From NCBI GenBank assembly GCA_003508835.1, contig PUFA01000144.1:2666001-2730000 (forward strand): DNA of 64,000 nucleotides, given 5' to 3'. Origin of the DNA: Eonycteris spelaea (Eukaryota; Chordata; Mammalia; Chiroptera; Pteropodidae). The notes under the pieces were generated by a model. That model did not search any database. It had not been told where the DNA came from and saw only the letters and a program-made list of their open reading frames with translations. The position numbers and the translations under genes are program-made. This document shows positions 38,153 through 50,276 of the stretch, piece after piece (position 1 is the stretch's first letter; each line of letters begins with the position of its first letter).

Positions 38153-38399
38153 GACATTCTTTAAAAATCCGAGGTCAGACTGACATCAGACTTCCCATTA
38201 ACCACTGGAGTCTAGAAGACACTGGTTCTTCAAAGTTCTGAGGGGAGATGGTTTCAAATCTAGAATTCTATATCTTATGAAACTATCAATCAAATATCAG
38301 GCTGAAATAAAATGTTTTTATAAATGCGAGGCAAAGAAAGTGTGTCTATCACTAGAATGCATCTTGTACAGCTCTGATTATGGGGAGTGTAACTGACGT

Positions 38400-40673
38400 G
38401 GGCCCCATTTTTGTGTTTAAAATTCATCAACACGTTGTTAGCCAATGACTGGCTATATCCTAGATACTAAGGCAGATCTGCTTCTGAGAGATAGGGAACT
38501 CTCCAGTGCCTCTACCGAACCTATCCTTCGACTAAGTGGCAGTCTGCACCACTGGTACCCAACCTTCTATGCCTCTCCTCATCACTCAGGGGCCCACTGC
38601 ATCATGGACTTAGAGCTCTCCATTCCTTCCCCGACTTCTTCCCAATTTTTCCTTCTGTAGGTGCCTTTAATCCCATCTTGAAATCTACTTCTCAGGGGAC
38701 CCAGACTCACGGAAAGTTTACCTCTTATGCACACTTCTTGAGCAAAACCCAGAAACAACAAGGGTAAAAAGGGAAAAAAAAAATTAGAATGAGCAAGACA
38801 TGGGATATAAATGGCAGACCTACCCAGAGTTCAGTAAATACGAAGTTGTGCAACAGGCCTCACAAACCTACCCGAATGGATTTCTGGTTTGAAGATGGTT
38901 GCTCAGAGTTCCCCTTCCCCTCTTTCTCCTGGAATTTATCCAAAAGCAACAAGGAGAAAGAGAAACAAAAGTGTGAACTCCATTTTAAGAGAAACTTAGA
39001 GACGACTAAAACACCAGACCGTATGACAGGTGAAAGGGCTGTCAGAAGCAGGGAGCTTGAGGGAGGTGTTTGCAGGGAGAAAGAATGCTGCAGAGAGAAG
39101 GGGTCACGGCCACGGCTCCCAGCTCTCAGAACAAGCCAGCAAAGCACCCTTCTTAAAGATGAGAGGCACCCGAGGGGCACGCGCCACAGTCCCGGGAAGA
39201 CAGCCAAGCAGCGGTCTTAGAGAGCAGCCAGCCCCGATCCGCTCCGAGAGAGCAGATCTTCAGGATGGATGGTTCCAACAGGGAAAAAAAAAAGGCAGGG
39301 CTGGCAGTTGTGTTGCTTGATGTTGTTGGTCTCGTAGAAGAATGTTCTGAGAGACTTTTGGAAGTCGTGGGGTGGATTAGCAATTAAGAACAAAAAATTT
39401 AAGTAAATAAAAAAGCAAGGCAATTATTAACTACAGATAAAACAAAAATTAAAAAAGGAAACATAATTGCAGTGCACTGCAGTACTCAGCTATGACTAAT
39501 ATTTATCTTGGTATAGTATGTAAACAGTGCATGTATGTAAACAGTGAATATCAATCTAAGAACTGCAATCTAACTACGTGAAGAGGGCGGGGGACAGGAG
39601 ACAGAAGAATGGCGGGGTTGCGTAAGAGAGCTAGAGCCTCATCTACCATAATAGGAAGCAGTAGACAGCATTAAAATTGGCGAAGTAAAAGATAACGGCA
39701 AATACCTGTTATTTAGAAATATGGAGGTGAGTGAACCCAGAAAAATGGTAATTGACAGTAGTAGCCTTTAGGGAGGGAAACGTGGCGTGGCGGAGAAATA
39801 GAACAGGGAATCATGTTTTGTTATAATATTTTAGTTCAATTTGATGTTTGAAACTATTAAAAAGTGCCACTCAGTTTGCTGCACTTTGCTCCAGCAGCCC
39901 TATTCTGTTATAGCAAAATTAATTTAAAAAAACAGATTAATTTCTCCTAGCACCTTTGCTTACAAGTTTCGTGGCTGCTTCTGTATGCTGTGGTACCTTT
40001 TTCTGGCTGCTCTGATCCAGTGGTAAGTCTTAGAAAAAACAATAATCCCACCTCCCCCCACCAAAAAAACCAAAAACAAACAAAAAAACAAACAAAAAAA
40101 AACACCCCACCTCTTATTTTTCTATAGGTATATATTTCTTAAAGTATACTATTATTTTAAAGAACTATGCCTTATATAAAACGTATAGGAGAATGAAGAA
40201 AGTGATCACGGGCAAGAAAATTATAACTATAAGTGTTGCAGAAAACACGTAAATGCAAGTTAAATACCTTCCTAAACATCAGCCGTTTTGATTTATCATG
40301 TAGCTAATTTCCTTTTACTTTTCCCCACTTGTGTTTGCTGGAAAGAAATCTCTCTCTCAGTCTGTTGATGGCCTCCCAGTGCTGATGACCTCAGGAACTG
40401 TTCTGGGACTTTGAGAGACCCAGGCTCCTCCTGGCTTTAGTCCACGTCCAGTTTTTCTAACAGACTCATCTTACCTTGAAGAGAATAGGATTCCCTGAGA
40501 ACAGTGTCCTGCTCACAACTCCAAGCCTGGCACAGGCTTCTTCCTAATCTTCAAACTGTTGTTAGAGCCGGAGGGATACTAGTTTATTTAGACCAGCCAC
40601 CTCATTTTGCAGAATCTCTGTTAGGAGCCAACATTTGCTCAGGTCACTTGGTGAGTCAGGTTCTGAAGCAGGT
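38400..40673. other. Intergenic sequence, largely unassigned
   Basis: Contains a 17-base tandem duplication bearing forkhead-like GTAAACA (39516-39549), a perfect 12-base palindrome gcagtgcactgc near 39470, and an A-rich caaa tract (40060-40105). No exon was recognised. Confidence 0.4.
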
Positions 40674-41138
40674 GTGTACATTAGTTTCCTAGGGCTGCTG
40701 TAACAAAGTACCACAAACTAGGTGGCATTAAATTTATTCTCTCACGGTCCTGGAGCTAGAAGTACAAAGTCAAGGTGTGGGCCCTGCTACCTCCAAAGGC
40801 TCTAAGAGAGGATCCTTGCTTATCTCTTCCAGCTTCTGGTGGCCCCAGGCTTGTGACAGCGTAACTCCAATCTCTGCCTCCACCTTCACGTGGCCACCTT
40901 CCCTCTGTGTCTGGGCGTCTTCGTGTCCTTACACGGCATTCTCCCCGTACCATCACATCTTCTTTTTATAAGGACACCAATCATAGTGGATTAAAGGCCC
41001 ATCCTACTCGAGTATGACTCCATTTTAACTAACTACATCTGCAGTGACCCTATTTCCAGATAAGGTCATTCTGAGGTAGCAGGGTTAAAGACTTGAATAT
41101 ACCTTTGGGGTGAGGGGACACAATTCAACCCATAAAGT
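40674..41138 (-). mobile_element. MLT1-type MaLR solo LTR, near full length
   Basis: Complement of an MLT1-class LTR. It starts ttagtttcctagggctgctg (LTR 3' end), passes through ctggtggccccaggcttgtg and cttcacgtggccaccttccc, and ends gacacaattcaacccataa (LTR 5' end). It is an ancient endogenous-retroviral LTR with no internal coding region. No clear target-site duplication was seen. Confidence 0.8.
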
Positions 41139-42559
41139 CATGGAAAAAAGATTTTATACCTGCGGAATGGCAGGTTTCCCACTAAGTCACATGCTTGTCC
41201 CCAGGCTGGATGACCTGGCTCCACACAGCCCAACCCCCGTAAAAACAGCTCTTCCAGCTTACCCATGGGAATATCTTAATATTACCACTTAAAGGTGAGT
41301 TTGCATTTTAAAAGAGGTTCTTAATTAAGATTCCTTTGAGAGCTAAATAAATGGACTTAAGTGATAAACAAGAAACAGAATTTCAAACTCAGTCCAAAGG
41401 CCGTGCGGGAAATACCTGAGGCAATGTCCTCCCTGAAATCCCTCCACCCTACTTCATGAGTTTCTACCTCTCTCTACTCATGGGCTCAGATGCGAAGGCA
41501 GATGTCTGGAGATGGAAACGCTCGTCCACATCTGAGAGCCTGCATATGTTTCCCATACCTCAGCAGCCCCCGTATCTCGCCACAGCTGTGGCTGGGAGAC
41601 TGGAAAACGCAGGTGTCAACACAAGGCTTTCCGGAACGCTCGCCTTTGTCCTGTCACCTGGGCCTGCGCCTCTCTTGCCTGCTTCAGTGGCATATTCCCC
41701 TCCAGTTGCCGCGATGACTCAACCGGGCCCACAGTGATGCAGAAACAGGAGCCCAGGGTCACGGTCTCTCTCTCTCGTGCAGAGGAGCAAGAAGGATGGA
41801 CTCAGCCTTTTAAGGTGACACAATCTTTTGGGCTGCAATGTGCTGTCTTCTCTTTTTTTTTTTTCAAATTGAGACCACAGACCTCCGTGAGTGAGAAATA
41901 GCTGTCAGGTCATGCTGGCCCTTTGGTATTTATTTTAAAAGCCACGAGAATGAATCTGGTTCATGTCTTTAATGATTCAGCCTTCCCCATAATTGTGAGG
42001 GAGGAGAATTGGTCTTGAGGCCTCCACTTCCCTCTCCTCACTCCCTTTCTTACCCTGGTGTCATAAGTGGTGCCGGTCCTCCTAAAAACAATAGCTCACA
42101 CTTTTGTGCTCACTGGCGTCATCTCCGGGGACTTTGCATGATTAATGCGCAAAGCAGTGAGAGGACACAAGAGAATGAGGGCTTTTGAACAAAGAACTGG
42201 ATTTGAGATTAGCCCACCACTAACCCTGCTCAGAACTGATGTGGCCAGGGGGCTTTCAGGTCCAGACCCATCTGCTAGCTGGAGGAGGATATGGAGGGGA
42301 AACCCAGGGGCCAGTAAGAGCCATGGTGAGCCCAGGGCTCAGAGGGCTGGCCACATGGACCAGACATACGGGAAACCATTATGTTTTTCCACCAAAACAA
42401 ATTTCAAAGGCAGCGATAAGACAGAAATGCTAGGTAATGACATGTCCGAGCTTCCTTTTATCTGAGCATCTGGAATGTCTTGAAAGTATTAATTATGCTT
42501 CCTTCCCTTTGGATGGAGGAGGACCCATGTGGTATCACCATACGGGATATCTCGGCTCA
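41139..42559. other. Intergenic single-copy sequence
   Basis: No repeat, RNA or exon was recognised. There is a short T-run near 41850. Confidence 0.4.
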
Positions 42560-42890
42560 CTGGAAAGATCACTGCACCGACAGGAACCAGGAAGGGGCCT
42601 CGGCCCCGCCAGTGAAATGGTTCTTAGGCAAGTTCCTTAACCAGAGTCTTGGTTTCATTATGTTAAAAATGGGAGAAATAATACTAACAGTAATAATAGT
42701 AATAATAACAATAATAAAATTGCTAATAAAAATTAAAAATAGTAGGCTTTATGAAACACTCGGGTGCCAGGTATTGTGCAAGGACTGCATCTGCCTTATC
42801 TTAGAGGCCCCCATGGTACCTCAGGAGGTCGATACCACAAAAGAACCACTTTGCAGATGAAAAGACCAAGGCCTGAAGAGAATGACCTTA
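42560..42890. repeat. MIR-like remnants with TAA-rich tract
   Basis: A plus-oriented MIR-like piece (near 42600-42675) is followed by imperfect taa repeats (42676-42745). A complementary MIR-like piece follows, with the sequences gggtgccaggtattgtgcaa and ctttgcagatgaaaagacca. Confidence 0.5.
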
Positions 42891-43199
42891 CCAGTAAGTT
42901 GAAATGCTACTGGTATGTGACAACCAGAGCTGATTGTCTGATAAGAAAATCTAACAAGACACAGTATGCAGAAGCCCCTAGAAACATTCCACATTACACA
43001 GAGGTAAGAGGGTCTCACGACCAGCATTACAACCTGGGCCACCATCCCGCCTTCCACCCCAGGCGCTGTGCAGGCTGTAATATCTCTGGGTCTAACTTCC
43101 CTGCTGTTGGTACTTATGCAAGATTTAGTCAGACCACGAGGGTTATACTGTGGAACAACATAGAACGTCCTAGTTAAAATGTTTTACTCCTTTCATAAC

Positions 43200-44274
43200 C
43201 CTCCAAATGGCTTATGAATCCTTCATTCTAGAAAACCCAAACCATTTCAGCCTTAATCAGTTATGGAAAAACAATTGTCAAAGTTGAAAGATAACTGAAA
43301 AATGTTCTGCTGTGCATTGTTTCCTACTCTTTCCCAGAGCTTGAGAAACTTTCTGACGGCGGGAAAAAATTCGAGTTGAGATGAGAAGTGTCTTTTCTCT
43401 TCTTGCTACTGGAAAGATGGTTGATTTTGTAATTAATGGTGGAGCACTTTAAATTAGTAACATGAAGATCCCACAGCATCACAGATAGCACTAATTCTCA
43501 GCTGGGCGCCTGTGAATAAGCAGCCAGGGGAAAGTTCTCCAGGCCCATCGAGCGCCCTGCGCTGGGAAAGGCAGTCCCTTGAGCACGTGTGCTGCTCAGC
43601 TCCTCCTCCCCCACACAGGTTTGCTGGGCACCACGCAGGGTGCTGCAGTTCCCGGGGTTGAGGGAGGCGGGGTGGAGGATGGGAGACCGTGCTACCGGTG
43701 GTGAGCCATAGAAGCCCACACTTGCTTTGAATATTGAAGGATAAGGTGAAGAATAGGCAAGGCGGGCAAGGGACACAGGGTGGTGTCCTGGAGTCCAGCA
43801 GGTGAGGCTGGCGGCAGAGTTACGGTCGGGTCCGAAAGGGTACCTGTAAGCGGTGTGCTCCAGGGGGAACGGGCAGTTCTTGAGGAGTTCCAAGCAAGGA
43901 TGTGAATGAGGGGACTGAAGTGTGTAGGAGGGCGCCCCCTGGAGGCCACTGGGCAGTGCAGCATCCCCAGCCTGGGCGACAGGTGGCAATCAACTCACCA
44001 GAAAACGAGATGCGCGTGCTATTTTTAACATTTTCGTCCAAATTTCTTCCAGAGAAATTGCTGCCTCGTGAATATTCTACGTTTGGTGGAAAATCTACTA
44101 CTTAGGGCATGAAACAAGGTTTCCTCAAAAGTGAGTCCTTTTGTGATTGCTGTTAAGTGTCAAATTGCAAACTTGAATAGATGAAATCAAATATTCATGA
44201 TGGGATTTTAAAATATATATTTTTTAAAATTGTTCTTCATTTAGGGATTCATTTGGTGATAAAATGACAACAGT
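43200..44274. other. Intergenic, GC-rich patch with CTCF-like motif
   Basis: The interval 43500-43990 is GC-richer than its surroundings and holds a 163-codon minus-strand open frame with no similarity I recognise. The frame probably reflects composition. A CTCF-like motif is at 43933-43945. Confidence 0.45.
43933..43945 (-). promoter_or_regulatory. CTCF-like motif
   Basis: The minus strand reads TGGCCTCCAGGGGGCGCC. It matches 12 of 13 core positions, and the flanking TGG and trailing CC also fit the extended motif. Confidence 0.5.
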
Positions 44275-44465
44275 GAACACTTATAGAGCATTTACTACAT
44301 GTCCTGCTATGTCCTAGAAGTTTTCAACATTGAAGAAACAGCCCACGAGGCGGCACCATTATTATCTCCAGTTTACGGGTGAGAATGTTAGATAACCACG
44401 AAGCTAGTAAATGAAAGACCTGGGGCTTGAACCCAAGCAACCTGGCTCCAGAGCCTCGTCTCAGC
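44275..44465 (-). repeat. MIR SINE
   Basis: The sequence gagcatttactacatgtcct, then ccattattatctccagttta, then cgaagctagtaaatgaaag, is the complementary MIR pattern. Confidence 0.65.
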
Positions 44466-44624
44466 CACGTACATGACGGCTCATCACTAACACGGGCCAG
44501 GGTTTAGCGGCACTGCACACTGAAATACAGATGAGTTCTTTACCTGGGAGCATATATTCAAAGTTTCGTGTATATGTGCATTTTTCTGGAGAAAGTCTTT
44601 ATTCTTAGAACCTTCTGGATCTCC

Positions 44625-44705
44625 ACTACTTAGACAATGAGACCTTGGGCAAGTTGCTTCTCCTCTGTGCCTCAGTTTCTCATCTGTAGAATGAGGGAGG
44701 GACAG
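44625..44705 (+). repeat. MIR SINE core
   Basis: The sequence gagaccttgggcaagttgct, then ctgtgcctcagtttctcatc, is a close MIR match. Confidence 0.8.
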
Positions 44706-44709
44706 CAAA

Positions 44710-46659
44710 CTATGCAATCTCAGGACTTCTTCTGCTTCTGGTGTTCTGCTGAGTTGGTTTGATAAACATCTAAGCCCCTGTACTACGTGGGCGGGCTGAG
44801 CTGGGGGCCCTTGGTCTCTGTGGGGATCTGGCCAGTGTCAGAACACCACTACAGCTGTGCTCAAGCGCCCATCCGATGTGTGGGATCCATCTTTACAGCC
44901 ACATTGAGCCTCAGCAAAAGTCACAATGGCAGAAGTGGATTCAGGTCTCTCAGGTTGTCTTGCTAGTATCTGAATGCCAGACTTTAGACCCAGTTCCCCT
45001 CTGAACAATTCTGGAGACAATTTTAGAGCTGGGGAAGGCCTCAAGAGGGGAATGCAGGCCAACATGGTCATATGTAGACTGAACAATTGATTGGAAGAAA
45101 ATAAGAGACATGATCACATCTGTAACCCAAGCTTAGTCTTGGTTCATGGGTGATGCATATAGACAAAACAGTAAGGCAGGCCCAGAACTAGAGGCCAGGT
45201 CAGCAAATGCCACTAACAAGAATCGTGATGCAGAGGCTGGGATTAGAGGCCTAGAGTATCCTCCCAGGTGCAGCCTCAGTGTTTGGGAGATGCCAAAAGG
45301 ATAAGATGAAGGTACCTCCCTTCATGTCACCAGGAAGTAGCCACCTAAGAATGCAATCTGCAGAAAATAAGCTGTAATCCTGAGCCAGATCACCCCCGGG
45401 TGATCTGATAAAGTCAGTTTTATGACCCTACAAAAGGGAGAGCCAGATGGACGGTGAACTAACCAACAGGCCAGAGCTGTTTCCTACCTGTATTTATCGT
45501 GCTTCAAGAGCCAATAACAAGAGGGAGAGACTAGAAATGGCTCACCATTATAATTTCAACATGGTGAGTGGGTTCCATGTCTCACTGTATTTAGTATCAC
45601 CAAAAGAAACTCATATGATGTTTAGATCCCAGTGAAGGCAAAAGGAAGCTTGGTCTCTTTCAGCCCTCATTAACTTGGCAAATCAATCAGCCATCTAGGA
45701 CCAGATCTTGTCAAGAGTTAGCCTCCCCTTGTTAAAACAAAACATCTCCCACCCAAACTCATGGTGAGCTTCTGTTTTTCAGTTAATGGAAATGAGGATA
45801 TTATCCTGTCCCTGCTTTCCAGCTACTCCTTAGGACTTCAAACAGCAATACTGCCCTTAGACTTCAACTGGAGGGGCCTACCCTGGGCCCTGCATGGCAG
45901 AGGGTCCAGCGCTAACCCTTTCTCTGGCCACACCTTCCATGAGGTAGAGTCAGCAGGGCCCAGGGGACATGCCTCCCTGGGCGCCCCATGCTCTGGCTAT
46001 CTAAGACCCCAGAATGTCCTGCTCAAACTGCCCTTAGCCAACTTCTAGTATCTGCATAGGTTCCTTGTGGAATTCACATTCCCAAGGACTCAGAGCAGCC
46101 AAAGGGCAGCTGTTTGTGTGGGGCTTATGGACAGAGCCTGGACATGAGGTCTGGGTATCCACACAGGCACATACAAGGCCACCTGTGGCATGGGATGGAC
46201 CCAGCATTGGAAAGAGAAGGATAACAGGCCTTAAGCTCGTTAAGGACTGGAGATCAGCTCTCCCCACACTGCCATCTTCCTCTGTGGGACTCCAATGAGT
46301 CCGAGAGTTCTAAATTTGAACCTGGCCTTCTGCCCCATTATGAATATATATCTGTAAAGGCAGGAGGATGGAACACGCTTAACTTAAAATGCTTAGCTTG
46401 GTTTAAAACTTTTCAGTATTTAGATATATAGTATGTGAGCTTCGAGGTACACTCTGGCACTGTACCCTAAAGGTTCAGAGTGGTTATGTTGGTCAGGAGT
46501 TGTTACATGCTGAGATTGTACAAGGCAAAGACCCACCTCTAGAGAGGAGAGACTCCTGCTGCTTGCTCTGAAGTCAGATTTTAACCAGATAAAACTATTG
46601 AAATAAGATAACCATTTTAAGTTATTTAGTGATGAGTGTGCTGGGTGCGTGAATTATAA
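44710..46659. other. Intergenic single-copy sequence
   Basis: No repeat family or exon was recognised. A 22-base near-perfect palindrome lies at 45386-45407. Confidence 0.5.
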
Positions 46660-46765
46660 CTTTGTGTGTGGTGTCATGGGTGTGTGTGTGTTGTGTATGT
46701 GGTTTTGGTGTGTATGTTATGTGCTGGAGGAGTTAGTGGGGATGTGGGATGTCTGTGTGTATGCG
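46660..46765. repeat. TG-rich low-complexity tract
   Basis: Imperfect tg and gtgt repeats with interruptions. Confidence 0.8.
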
Positions 46766-46924
46766 CATGCATTATTTTTAAAAAATATATAGAAGCTGGA
46801 CTTTCAAGCTGACTTCTAGCAGTAAAAATTTTTGGTATCCTCCACTGTATAATTCAAAATTAAAATAATCGGAAATCATTAAAAAATTGGTCTCCAAAAA
46901 TTCTGATCTTTTTCTCATATAGAC

Positions 46925-47055
46925 TATTTCCTCATTTTACAGATGTGGAAACTATAGCTTAGAGATGTTCAGTGACTTTCCCAATGAATGACACAGAGCT
47001 GTGAGCCCAGGGCCAGGACTCAATCCAAGCACTGTGACTGCAGAGCACTGGAACT
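46925..47055 (-). repeat. MIR SINE fragment
   Basis: The sequence cctcattttacagatgtgga, then aactatagcttagagatg, is the complementary MIR signature. Confidence 0.65.
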
Positions 47056-47059
47056 CTGC

Positions 47060-49317
47060 TCACTATGGTGCATGGCCTCTTGGCAGGGAGACCTGATCCT
47101 TAGGAGCTGAGGCTATCCTGCAGGTTGCCCAAAAGATGGAGACTCTGAAAGCCAGACAGAGTACTGGATGTTAGGTAAATATAAAGGGTTGCTCAGAAAT
47201 CATGTAGGTTCTTAGGTCTCGAGTGAGTAAGGAGGCTCACTTCTCACCCTTGGTCCTTTTGATAGTGACAAAAATAGACCAAGGTCCATGACAACATTGC
47301 TGGGGGCTGCTTGCTAAAAAAAAAAAAAGAAAAAGAAAAAAAAAGAAATGGAGCAAGTCCGGCTCGGAACTGTCTCTGCAAAGTGGAAGCAGAGGAAGGA
47401 AATGTCGCCTCCTGGTGGAAATCTTTGGTAGTGGCAGTAGGTTAAGTGGGCTGCGAGACAAGGAAGTTTTCTTGTAGCCTGGTGGGTGATCGTTTTCAAG
47501 TGTCTTAAAAATCATTGTTTCATATATATTATCCATTTTTTTTGGTTATTTTAGGCAGGATGGTAAATGCGGTCTCTGTTATTTCATCTTAACTGGATTT
47601 CTATTGATTCATTTATTATTATTTTTCTCTTCAATGATTTGGAAGCTATATTGCCTTTTAATGAAGCTTTTTTTAAAAAAAGTGTTATACATCACTTCTA
47701 AGTTCACAACTTAATATGTTATTGAACCAATATTTCTCTAAAAATTTTAAAAACTGAAATAATTTATTAGCCCTCTCTCATTAATAATAAATTTAGTATG
47801 TTTTGCCTCTGCTGCTGCAAATGCATGTGGATTCCAATAACTACTTTTTAAACATTGCTTTAAGTAGTTAAATTAACTGTGAAAAACTGGATTTAACTAT
47901 AAATTTATTTGATATAATTGCTCACTATCATTATTTAATCCCATGTCTTGCCCAGGCTTGAAATTATTTACTTATATTGATTTCATAATCAACTGGATAC
48001 ATGATTGGCTAATTTTTTTTCCAGTGGTGGATTTAGGATCCTTACATGTCTAAACATATTATTATGTTCTCCTCATTCATCAGTAATATCCAACCTGCTA
48101 TTGACTCCCTATGCCTCATTTTAAAATACGGCATTGTTTTTCATCAATCCCCACACACCCCCAAAAGTAAGTTTTCTTGATTTAAAGTGCTCCCTTTTTA
48201 TAACCTGATGATCTTTCTTGATAAATTAATATTAATAGAGCTATTCTAAGCCTTCCTCCTGCTTCCTGTAGTAACTCGGCAACACTGGGGAGCATGCCTT
48301 CTAATTTCTTGGACTGGTCTCCTGCTTTTGAACTACTAAATCATTACATTTTTTCTCCATGCTTATTTTTTACAGAGTGAGATCTCTATGCGATGAAAGA
48401 TGGTTTCTGTCAGAGATGTGTGGCTCCCTGTCCAAGAAGCCTCGAAGGAAGAGGAAAGGAAAGAGTTCTATTTCTAGTGGTTACGTTTTGTCAGATCAGT
48501 TACCTGTGTGGCAGCGGTAGGATCCACAATAACTTGGCTGACAGCTTCCTTTTACATATGTATTAGGGTAGCAAGCCTCAGCTTAGGGCTTGGCACCCTT
48601 CTCTGACCTTTGTCCTGCCCCCCACCCCATCCCCACCCCTGCCTTATTACTTAGACCTTGCGAACAGGGTTCTACGGTGTGAACCCTGCTCACTGCTCCC
48701 GAGGCTAGGATTGGCACCCACCACATCTCCCCAGGGTCCCTGGTGCTCCCTCACCGCTGTCAGCTACAGGTCCTTTCCTTTGCCTCTCCGGGCAGGCGCT
48801 CCATCCACACACAGTGAGTTGCCGGTTGGTTGGTCCCAGACTCCTCTCCTGCCTTACGTGCTCTAAAGAATTCCCCAGCATTTCCGGCAGGTAGAGAGCA
48901 CTCTGCTCCCGCGTTTGTGTTCTGTTAGACTGTGCGGTGGAAATTCAGGAGGATGAGGAGGAAGAGCTCAGCCTGTGAGTTTGCATCACCACCTTCTACT
49001 GCAGCGAGCTTTCTAACGGGACGTCGGCTCACCAACCACGGTCCCTGGCCTGATCAGTGCACTCAGCTGAGCACAGTGCAGAGCACTCCTGTGCTTACAG
49101 GTGGCTTCCTTGGCGACTTCAGGAGAGGAGAGACTGATGGCTTTGGGGCAGGGGAGGGCCTGGATTTCTTGTGGCGAAGTCCACAGAAGCCCGCGGAGCT
49201 ACAGGGCACCTGGATGTAGGAGGCAGCATTGGCGGAAATGGTCACCAGGAAGCAATGTGCTAGGAGTGATGACAGAGACTGTTTATGGAGCTCTGCTCAG
49301 GACACTTGGGCAGTGGG
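47060..49317. other. Intergenic sequence downstream of ADD2
   Basis: Contains an A-rich run (47319-47346), a CTCF-like motif (47406-47418), an AT-rich stretch rich in TTAA and homeobox-like cores (about 47580-48060) and GC-richer single-copy sequence (48250-49300). No exon was recognised. Confidence 0.5.
47406..47418 (-). promoter_or_regulatory. CTCF-like motif
   Basis: The minus strand reads CCACCAGGAGGCG, 12 of 13 positions of the CCASYAGRKGGCR core. Confidence 0.35.
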
Positions 49318-49520
49318 AAGCAGTGGAAAGAGTAGGGGTTTCATTACCCAAAAGCCCACAGCCCGAATTAGGGCTTCTCTACATATTAACCTGTGGCCCA
49401 CGAAAATCTCCTATGTCAGAGCCTGCTTCCTCATCTATAAAGTGGGTAATAGTAATAGTACCACCCTCCTGGTTCTATGGGGATTGAACCAGGTGCTATG
49501 TAAAGATATTTAAATAACAC
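49318..49520 (+). repeat. MIR SINE
   Basis: The sequence gaagcagtggaaagagtagg, then cttcctcatctataaagtgg, then gtaatagtaatagtaccacc, fits MIR in its plus orientation. Confidence 0.65.
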
Positions 49521-49524
49521 CTGA

Positions 49525-50009
49525 CCTATGTGTGTGGATCTGCGACAAATCCTGGGCTCCTTATTTGCATGCACAAGAGCTAGGAGGCGGCTTTTCCTCT
49601 TCTTTCTCTCCTAGTATTTCCATTCTTCTCTCTTTGCTTGGGGCAACAGCTTAGCTCTCTCCAGCCCTCTGATTCTGGTCTGACACCCCTTTCCATTCCA
49701 CCCACCCCCACAATGTTTCTGCTGCTTCTGGAATGGAACATCCCTGTGTTTGTCTTACGATCCCCTCCCCCAACCTCCACAGAACGTTTGCAAACCCTCT
49801 GTAGCCTTTCGTTTCTCAGAGGCTAGAGTATTTGATTGCCTCCCTCCCCAGTCAGACCCAATGATTCATGTGCTCAGCTTTCCACGTGTGAGGAATGGTT
49901 TCAGGGATAAAGACGTGGTTGGATGTTTCCATGCATGGACCCCCTCTCTGGCTTCTGCTCTCCTGGCAGCTGGGAGAACTGGCGGCTGACAGACGGGTCA
50001 CACACTGGG
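49525..50009. other. Sequence just beyond the likely ADD2 distal end
   Basis: Single-copy, moderately GC-rich and C/T-rich sequence, with no repeat or coding region that I recognise. It may still be transcribed if the true 3' end lies lower. Confidence 0.4.
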
Positions 50010-50026
50010 AAGCCAAGCACAGTAGA

Positions 50027-50032
50027 TTTACT
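50027..50032 (-). promoter_or_regulatory. Candidate distal poly(A) signal (AGTAAA) of ADD2
   Basis: On the minus strand TGTATGTGCTG (a UGUA motif) lies upstream, then CCCTAGTAAATCTACTGTG, then AGTGTGTGACC. That gives upstream, hexamer and GU-rich downstream elements in the right order, about 6.1 kb from the stop. Confidence 0.4.
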
Positions 50033-50221
50033 AGGGTAATATCTGCAGGTGAGATAACAGCACATACATACAGAAATCCACGGGCAGAGGTACCACCCGG
50101 CACCACGAACACCAAAGCAGAGGTGTGGCATCAGGAAATGACTTTGGAACGTTCCTTTGAAAATCCGAGGGTAGCTTTGGTGCTCAGAGTGTCAAACAGA
50201 AAACTATACAAAACCAACCCA

Positions 50222-50276
50222 TAAATATATATATATATATATATATATGTGTGTTTTATATATATAAAATTGCAAA
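50222..50276. repeat. TA-rich microsatellite
   Basis: An alternating AT run is followed by gtgtgtttta and another short TA block. In RNA this could fold back on itself. Confidence 0.9.
50255..50260 (-). promoter_or_regulatory. Candidate distal poly(A) signal (TATAAA) of ADD2
   Basis: A variant hexamer in the TA-repeat. GGGTTGGTTTTGTATAG lies further downstream on the minus strand. The low-complexity setting makes a chance match likely. Confidence 0.25.

Larger units (their letters stand above)
37700..38390 (+). mobile_element. Old L1-like fragment (5'/ORF1-proximal type)
   Basis: The sequences tctagaagacactggttctt and caaatctagaattctatatc resemble the region seen at 34340-34780. Degenerate, and interrupted by the G-rich and purine tracts. 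The family name is not certain. Confidence 0.45.

Noticed and set aside
39153..39423. Retrocopy suspected from overlapping frames near 38.8-39.4 kb
   Set aside because: No familiar protein and no poly(A) or target duplication that I could see.
1..49000. TGFA exon or promoter expected nearby from human gene order
   Set aside because: No CpG-island promoter or recognisable TGFA coding segment was found. It probably lies beyond position 1.
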